Source: Flavobacterium sharifuzzamanii (GTDB lineage Bacteria > Bacteroidota > Bacteroidia > Flavobacteriales > Flavobacteriaceae). Taken from it: a stretch of DNA of 64,000 nucleotides. Numbering within the stretch: the first letter of the stretch is position 1; each line of letters opens with the position of its first letter. Of the stretch, positions 59,422-64,000 are shown in pieces. The position numbers and the translations under genes were made by a program. A model generated the notes under the pieces. That model made no database searches, was not told the DNA's origin, and saw only the letters and a list, made by a program, of their open reading frames with translations. The DNA lies in contig NZ_QJGZ01000041.1 in NCBI RefSeq assembly GCF_003254585.1, positions 62,001-126,000 on the forward strand, in the 5' to 3' direction.

Positions 59422-61014
59422 ATGTCTGAGGATCAAAAAAAACTTCTGGAACAAAAACTCTGGGCTATTGCCAATATTTTACGTGGTAAAATCAGTGCTA
59501 ACCAATTTCAGGATTATATATTAGGTTTTATTTTTTACAAATATCTTTCTGAAAAACTGGAGAAAAAAGCAAATGAGTTTTTACAGCCAGATAATTTGAT
59601 TTTTGCTGAAATTGATGAAGAAAGCGAACACGGAAAACAAATTTTAGATGCTTTAAAAGAGGCAACTGTTGATGCTTTAGGATATTTTCTAAAACCATCT
59701 GAATTGTTTAGTAATCTGGCAAAAAAAGGGAATGCTAAAGTAATTAATGAAGATGATGAAGAGCAGATACAAAGTACATTTATATTAGAAGATTTAGCGG
59801 CTGTTTTAAGCAATATCGAAAAAAGCACAATGGGTTCTGAAAGCCAGGATGATTTTGACCAACTTTTTTATGATATCGATTTAAACTCAACAAAAATTGG
59901 ACGTACTACAAAAGACAGAAACGATGTTATTGTAAAAATATTAACAGCTCTAGATGCGATTGATTTTGATAGTACAAGCGATGGTTTGGGAGATGCTTAT
60001 GAATATCTTATTGCACAATTTGCAGCAGGAGCCGGCCAAAAAGCAGGAGAGTTTTATACTCCGCAGCAAGTTTCAACTATTTTGGCAAAAATTGTAACCA
60101 CTAAAAAAAGCAAACTAAAATCGGTTTACGATCCAACTTGCGGAAGTGGTTCTTTATTGCTTCGTGTGGCAAAAGAAGTGGACGGGATTGATTCAATTGG
60201 CCATTTTTATGGACAGGAACAAAACCGTACAACTTACAATTTGGCTCGAATGAACATGATTCTACACGATGTTAATTATCATAAATTTGATATTAAACAC
60301 GAAGATACACTCGAAAGACCACAACACGACGGATTTAAATTTGAAGCTATTGTTGCCAATCCTCCGTTTTCTGCAAAGTGGAGTGCGAACCCGTTATTTT
60401 CTAATGAAGAACGTTTTTCGCAATACGGAAGACTGGCGCCGGCAACCAAAGCCGATTTTGCTTTTATACAGCACATGATACATCATTTGGATGATAACGG
60501 AATTATGGCGTGTATTGCACCGCATGGTGTTTTGTTTCGAGGTGCAGCCGAAGGCCATATTCGTAAATTTTTAATAGAAGATCGAAATTATGTAGATGCT
60601 ATTATTGGCCTTCCTCCCAATTTATTTTACGGCACCAGTATACCGACTTGTATTTTAGTATTTAAAAAATGCAAAGAAAACCCGGATGATATTTTGTTTA
60701 TTGATGCCAGCAACGATTTTGAAAAAGTAAAAAACCAAAATGTACTGCGCGATGAACATATCAATAAAATTGTAAGTACTTACCAATCCCGAGCAATAAT
60801 CGAGAAATACTCAAACTTGGTGACTTTAGAACAAGTAAAAGCCAACGATTACAACCTGAATATTCCTCGTTATGTCAATACTTTTGAAGAAGCCGAAAGT
60901 ATTGATGTAAATGCGATTGCAGAAAAATTACAAAGTATAGACCATAAAATGGAAACGGTTGATAAAACAATTGCTTCTTTTTGTGCAGAGTTGAATATAA
61001 AAACCCCTTTTTAA
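59422..61014 (+). CDS. hsdM: Type I restriction-modification system, methyltransferase subunit
   Basis: The 530-residue HsdM has the N-terminal helical HsdM domain (about 1-150) and the N6-adenine methyltransferase core with AdoMet motif DPTCGSGSLLLR (D237) and catalytic motif IVANPPFS (N313-P-P-F). It methylates adenine in the target site as M2S or with HsdR as R2M2S. One base separates its stop from the hsdS start. It is the first gene after the tRNA. Confidence 0.95.
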   Translation: MSEDQKKLLEQKLWAIANILRGKISANQFQDYILGFIFYKYLSEKLEKKANEFLQPDNLIFAEIDEESEHGKQILDALKEATVDALGYFLKPSELFSNLAKKGNAKVINEDDEEQIQSTFILEDLAAVLSNIEKSTMGSESQDDFDQLFYDIDLNSTKIGRTTKDRNDVIVKILTALDAIDFDSTSDGLGDAYEYLIAQFAAGAGQKAGEFYTPQQVSTILAKIVTTKKSKLKSVYDPTCGSGSLLLRVAKEVDGIDSIGHFYGQEQNRTTYNLARMNMILHDVNYHKFDIKHEDTLERPQHDGFKFEAIVANPPFSAKWSANPLFSNEERFSQYGRLAPATKADFAFIQHMIHHLDDNGIMACIAPHGVLFRGAAEGHIRKFLIEDRNYVDAIIGLPPNLFYGTSIPTCILVFKKCKENPDDILFIDASNDFEKVKNQNVLRDEHINKIVSTYQSRAIIEKYSNLVTLEQVKANDYNLNIPRYVNTFEEAESIDVNAIAEKLQSIDHKMETVDKTIASFCAELNIKTPF

Positions 61015-61015
61015 G

Positions 61016-62251
61016 ATGGAAACTTTACAGCCAAAATTACGGTTTCCTGAGTTTGAAGGGGATTGGAAATTAAAGAAAATTAATGATACAATAAAGTCTA
61101 TTGATTCAGGATGGAGTCCTCAATGTGAAGATTATTCGTCAGATATAAATGAATGGGGAGTGTTAAAAACAACTTCAGTAGTTTGGGAAGGCTTTAATGA
61201 AAATGAAAATAAAAAGTTACCAATAAAACTTAAGCCAAAAGAAAATATAGAAGTAGTTGCAAATGATATTTTAATAACAAGAGCAGGCCCGACTAATAGA
61301 GTTGGAGTTTCCGTTCATGTTGATAGAGTTCGACCAAAATTGATGTTATCCGATAAATTGATCAGACTAAGAACTAATGAAAATTATTCTAGCAAATTTA
61401 TTTCTATTTTACTATCTCTTGAAAATATTAAAAATCAAATAGTAAGTAAATCAAGTGGCTTAGCAACTTCTCAGACAAATATCTCTCAGAATATTTTGTT
61501 GAATGTTAAATTATCAGTTCCTCTATTCGAGGAACAAACCAAAATCTCCAATTTCCTTTCTTCAATAGATGAAAAAATCAATTTATTAAAAGAAAAAAAA
61601 ACACTTTTAGAAGAATACAAAAAAGGCATGATGCAGAAAATCTTTAATCAGGAGATTCGATTTAAAGATGATGATGGGAATGATTTTGAGGATTGGGAGG
61701 AGAAAACGATTTCTGATTTAACAAATGTAATTGTGGGTGGAACCCCAAGTACTTCAAAAGAGACATATTGGAATGGTGATATCCCTTGGCTATCTTCAGG
61801 AGAATTAAATAATGGTATAGTATCGGTAGCTAAAAAAAGCATTACTAAAATTGGACTTAAGAATAGTTCTGCTAAATTAATGAAAGAAAATACGGTGTTA
61901 TTAGCTATGACTGGGGCGACTTTAGGAAAAATGGGTTTCTTGACTTTTGAAAGTTGTGGAAATCAGTCAATTGCGGGTTTTGAGCCAAATGATAGCTATT
62001 TTTCAAAATTTTTATTTTACACTTTACTTTATAATCAAAATTTAATTTTATCTATGGCAGGAGGCGCAGCTCAACAAGGGATTAATAAAGCATCAATAGA
62101 AAGTTTATTATTGATTTTCCCTTGTATAAAAGAACAAACCAAAATCGCCAATTTTCTTTCGGCGACAGATGAAAAGATTGCTTTGGTGGTAACACAAATA
62201 GAAGATACGCAGGAATATAAAAAAGGGTTGTTACAGCAAATGTTTGTTTAA
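61016..62251 (+). CDS. hsdS: Type I restriction-modification system, specificity subunit
   Basis: The 411-residue HsdS has two target-recognition domains (about 10-170 and 230-375), each followed by a conserved helical spacer (EEQTKISNFLSSIDEKINLL and KEQTKIANFLSATDEKIALV). The order and the join MQKIFNQEIRFKD fit type IC-like HsdS. The two recognition domains set the bipartite DNA target, which cannot be read from sequence. The DNA under the two spacers is nearly identical over 29 bp. Confidence 0.93.
   Translation: METLQPKLRFPEFEGDWKLKKINDTIKSIDSGWSPQCEDYSSDINEWGVLKTTSVVWEGFNENENKKLPIKLKPKENIEVVANDILITRAGPTNRVGVSVHVDRVRPKLMLSDKLIRLRTNENYSSKFISILLSLENIKNQIVSKSSGLATSQTNISQNILLNVKLSVPLFEEQTKISNFLSSIDEKINLLKEKKTLLEEYKKGMMQKIFNQEIRFKDDDGNDFEDWEEKTISDLTNVIVGGTPSTSKETYWNGDIPWLSSGELNNGIVSVAKKSITKIGLKNSSAKLMKENTVLLAMTGATLGKMGFLTFESCGNQSIAGFEPNDSYFSKFLFYTLLYNQNLILSMAGGAAQQGINKASIESLLLIFPCIKEQTKIANFLSATDEKIALVVTQIEDTQEYKKGLLQQMFV
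61532..61560 (+). repeat. Direct repeat copy 1 in hsdS
   Basis: The stretch starting GAACAAACCAAAATC encodes EQTKISNFLS in the first spacer and matches 27 of 29 bases at 62132-62160. It could serve for recombination between recognition domains. Confidence 0.7.
62132..62160 (+). repeat. Direct repeat copy 2 in hsdS
   Basis: Second copy of the 29-bp repeat, encoding EQTKIANFLS in the second spacer, near the end of hsdS. Confidence 0.7.
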
Positions 62252-62281
62252 ACTTTAGGTAAGAATTTTTATAAAAGGTAA

Positions 62282-62316
62282 AAAATAGGGAGATTTTGTC
62301 AAAATCTCCCTATTTT
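62282..62316 (+). terminator. Hairpin between hsdS and hsdR
   Basis: A perfect 16-bp stem (62282-62297 with 62301-62316, core AGGGAGATTTT, 3-nt loop) follows the hsdS stop by 30 bp. The tail TCGTTTAAC is only weakly T-rich. It implies that hsdR is read less than hsdM/hsdS, or from its own promoter. Confidence 0.7.
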
Positions 62317-62386
62317 CGTTTAACAATAATGGTAAGACTTTTTAATTCTTCGAGATTTATCAAGAATCCCGAACTATTTACAAGAT

Positions 62387-64000
62387 ATGACATCACAATC
62401 CGAATTAATTTTAGAGCAAAATTTAATCCATCAATTAACTTCAAATGGTTATGAAAAAGTAACCATTTTAGATGAAGCAGATTTGTTGGTTAATCTTAAA
62501 AATCAATTAGAAAAGCACAACAATAAAGTGTTTTCGGATAGCGATTTCAAACAAATTTTAAATCATTTAACCAAGACGAATAATGTTTTTGAAAAAGCAT
62601 TATTACTTCGGGATAAGTTTGCTTTCAGGAATGAAGCGAACGAATTGGTGTATATTGAATTCCTGAATATGGATTTCTGGTGTCAGAATGAATATCAGGT
62701 AACCAATCAAATTACAGTTGAAGGAACTTACAAAAACCGCTACGATGTTACAATTTTAATAAACGGTTTGCCTTTGGTTCAAATAGAATTAAAGAAAACC
62801 GGACTGGAATTAAAAGAAGCATATAATCAAATTGATCGTTATCAAAAGCATTCGTTTTCGGCAAATACGGGTTTGTTCAATTTTGTGCAGTTGTTTATTA
62901 TCAGTAATGGTGTAAATACAAAATACTTCAGCAATTTCGGAAACAAAAAACCTGATTTCAAACAGACTTTTTTCTGGACAGACGATAATAACAAACGCAT
63001 TTCTAAGCTCGAAGATTTTGCCAATGTGTTTTTAGAAAAATGTCATTTGTCTAAAATGATTACTAAATATATTGTTCTGCACGATACAGATAAAATGCTG
63101 ATGGTTTTGCGTCCATATCAATTTTATGCTGTAGAACGCATTATTGACCGAGTTAAAAACTCCAATAAAAACGGTTATATCTGGCATACGACAGGTTCGG
63201 GTAAAACATTGACTTCTTTTAAAGCCAGTCAGATATTATCGCAATTGCCAAAAGTAGACAAAGTTGTTTTTTGCGTAGACAGGCAAGATTTAGATTATCA
63301 AACCGCAAAAGAGTTTAACGCTTTTAAACCAGATTGCATTGACCCGACTAATAATACTAAAAACTTAGTTCGTCAATTTAATGACAACAACAATAAGTTG
63401 ATTGTTACGACTATTCAAAAGTTGTACAATGCCACGACGCGAGAGCATCATCTTAAAACGATGAACAATCTAAAAGACAAAAAGATTGTTTTTATTTTTG
63501 ACGAATGTCATCGCAGTCAGTTTGGCGATACGCACAAAAGAATAACCCAATATTTTGAGAATTATCAAATGTTTGGTTTTACTGGAACTCCAATATTTGA
63601 AAAAAATGCTTTATCTAAAAATAAGCAAAACCAAACTACAGCCAGTTTATTTGGAGAACAATTGCATAGTTATGTAATTACAGATGCGATTAAAGACGAA
63701 AACGTATTGCGTTTTTCGGTTGAATATGTTGGTAGATATAGAGAGAAACAAGATTCGCAAAATGAAATAGATATTGAGGTTGAAGCCATAGATACACAGG
63801 AATTACTGGAAAGCAACGAACGAATTGAAAAAATAGCTAACTATATCATTCAGCAGCATCCTATTAAAACACAAAATAAAACCTTTACAGCGATGTTTTG
63901 TGTCAGCAGTGTAGAAATGCTCATTAAGTATTACGATCTATTTTTAAAGCTCAAAAAAGAAGGAAAACATGACTTAAAAATGGCAACGATTTTTAGTTTT
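62387..64000 (+). CDS. hsdR: Type I restriction enzyme, R subunit (partial, C-terminus beyond window)
   Basis: The first 538 codons run open from ATG at 62387 to the window edge. They show the N-terminal nuclease domain with PD-(D/E)xK residues (D120, then E134-L-K136 in QIELKK), then the helicase/translocase motor with Walker A TTGSGKT (about 268-274), DECH box (372-375) and the motif MFGFTGTP. HsdR cuts unmodified DNA after translocation. The helicase C-terminal and assembly domains lie outside the window, so intactness cannot be confirmed. Confidence 0.93.
   Translation, partial: MTSQSELILEQNLIHQLTSNGYEKVTILDEADLLVNLKNQLEKHNNKVFSDSDFKQILNHLTKTNNVFEKALLLRDKFAFRNEANELVYIEFLNMDFWCQNEYQVTNQITVEGTYKNRYDVTILINGLPLVQIELKKTGLELKEAYNQIDRYQKHSFSANTGLFNFVQLFIISNGVNTKYFSNFGNKKPDFKQTFFWTDDNNKRISKLEDFANVFLEKCHLSKMITKYIVLHDTDKMLMVLRPYQFYAVERIIDRVKNSNKNGYIWHTTGSGKTLTSFKASQILSQLPKVDKVVFCVDRQDLDYQTAKEFNAFKPDCIDPTNNTKNLVRQFNDNNNKLIVTTIQKLYNATTREHHLKTMNNLKDKKIVFIFDECHRSQFGDTHKRITQYFENYQMFGFTGTPIFEKNALSKNKQNQTTASLFGEQLHSYVITDAIKDENVLRFSVEYVGRYREKQDSQNEIDIEVEAIDTQELLESNERIEKIANYIIQQHPIKTQNKTFTAMFCVSSVEMLIKYYDLFLKLKKEGKHDLKMATIFSF

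Overview
The window looks like a piece of a Flavobacterium (Bacteroidota, Flavobacteriaceae) chromosome. Signs of this are the low GC content, the gene content (a Por-type T9SS sorting domain, SprB-like repeats, a TonB-dependent receptor with a carboxypeptidase-like N-terminal domain, TlpA with a DUF4369-like domain, a 14-gene nuo operon with a very short NuoG), lipoproteins with an SC lipobox, and promoters of the Bacteroidota type (TTG, about 18-20 bp, TAnnTTTG) in front of several genes.

Layout. 1-556: the N-terminal end of a secreted protein leaving the window on the minus strand, behind a perfect TGTAATCGATTACA operator, then a regulatory intergenic region. 557-1327: a Bax-inhibitor-1 family membrane protein. 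1489-14885 (minus): a complete respiratory complex I operon, nuoA to nuoN in order, with a promoter in front of nuoA and a terminator after nuoN. 15129-17381 (minus): a cold-shock protein and aspS. 17539-19090 (plus): a TlpA-type thioredoxin and a MORN-repeat protein. 19150-25296 (minus): a probable siderophore uptake locus with a TonB-dependent receptor, two small membrane proteins and two PepSY membrane proteins. 25515-29634 (minus): odhB and odhA of 2-oxoglutarate dehydrogenase. 29752-32316: a small outer-membrane barrel protein, a lipoprotein flanked by inverted octamer repeats, and a conserved protein next to a polyprenyl synthetase. 32583-39585 (plus): a YceI-like protein, a TetR regulator and a TolC/MFP/RND efflux operon. 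Three identical-architecture operators (GGAAACT-N14-AGTTTCC) sit at the yceI and tetR promoters. 39988-41223: an MFS exporter of the TetA type. 41293-51550: a T9SS/SprB-like protein, a retropepsin-like protease, a secreted TPR-CHAT (caspase-like) protease with a C-terminal membrane anchor, a PKD plus beta-barrel protein, a lipoprotein and a small membrane protein. A sigma-70-family factor and an anti-sigma-like TPR membrane protein are transcribed divergently from these. 51681-59200: an S41 peptidase, TatD hydrolase, acyltransferase, type I asparaginase, EntS-like MFS exporter and LysR regulator. 59248-64000: tRNA-Ser(GGA) followed directly by a type I restriction-modification locus (hsdM, hsdS, and hsdR cut by the window end).

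Two things stand out as possibly undescribed. First, the CHAT/retropepsin/PKD-barrel/lipoprotein cluster divergent from a sigma factor looks like an envelope-located proteolytic signalling system; a shared GGTAACAA motif lies upstream of its genes. Second, many intergenic gaps, often inside operons (nuoA/nuoB, nuoF/nuoG, odhA/odhB, MFP/RND), carry short degenerate tandem repeats with a strict 7-bp period, frequently with an inverted second arm. The repeated word differs from gap to gap but the architecture is shared. Related elements have 8-, 9- and 10-bp periods. A REP-like doublet and a MITE-like element with perfect 23-bp terminal inverted repeats are also present.
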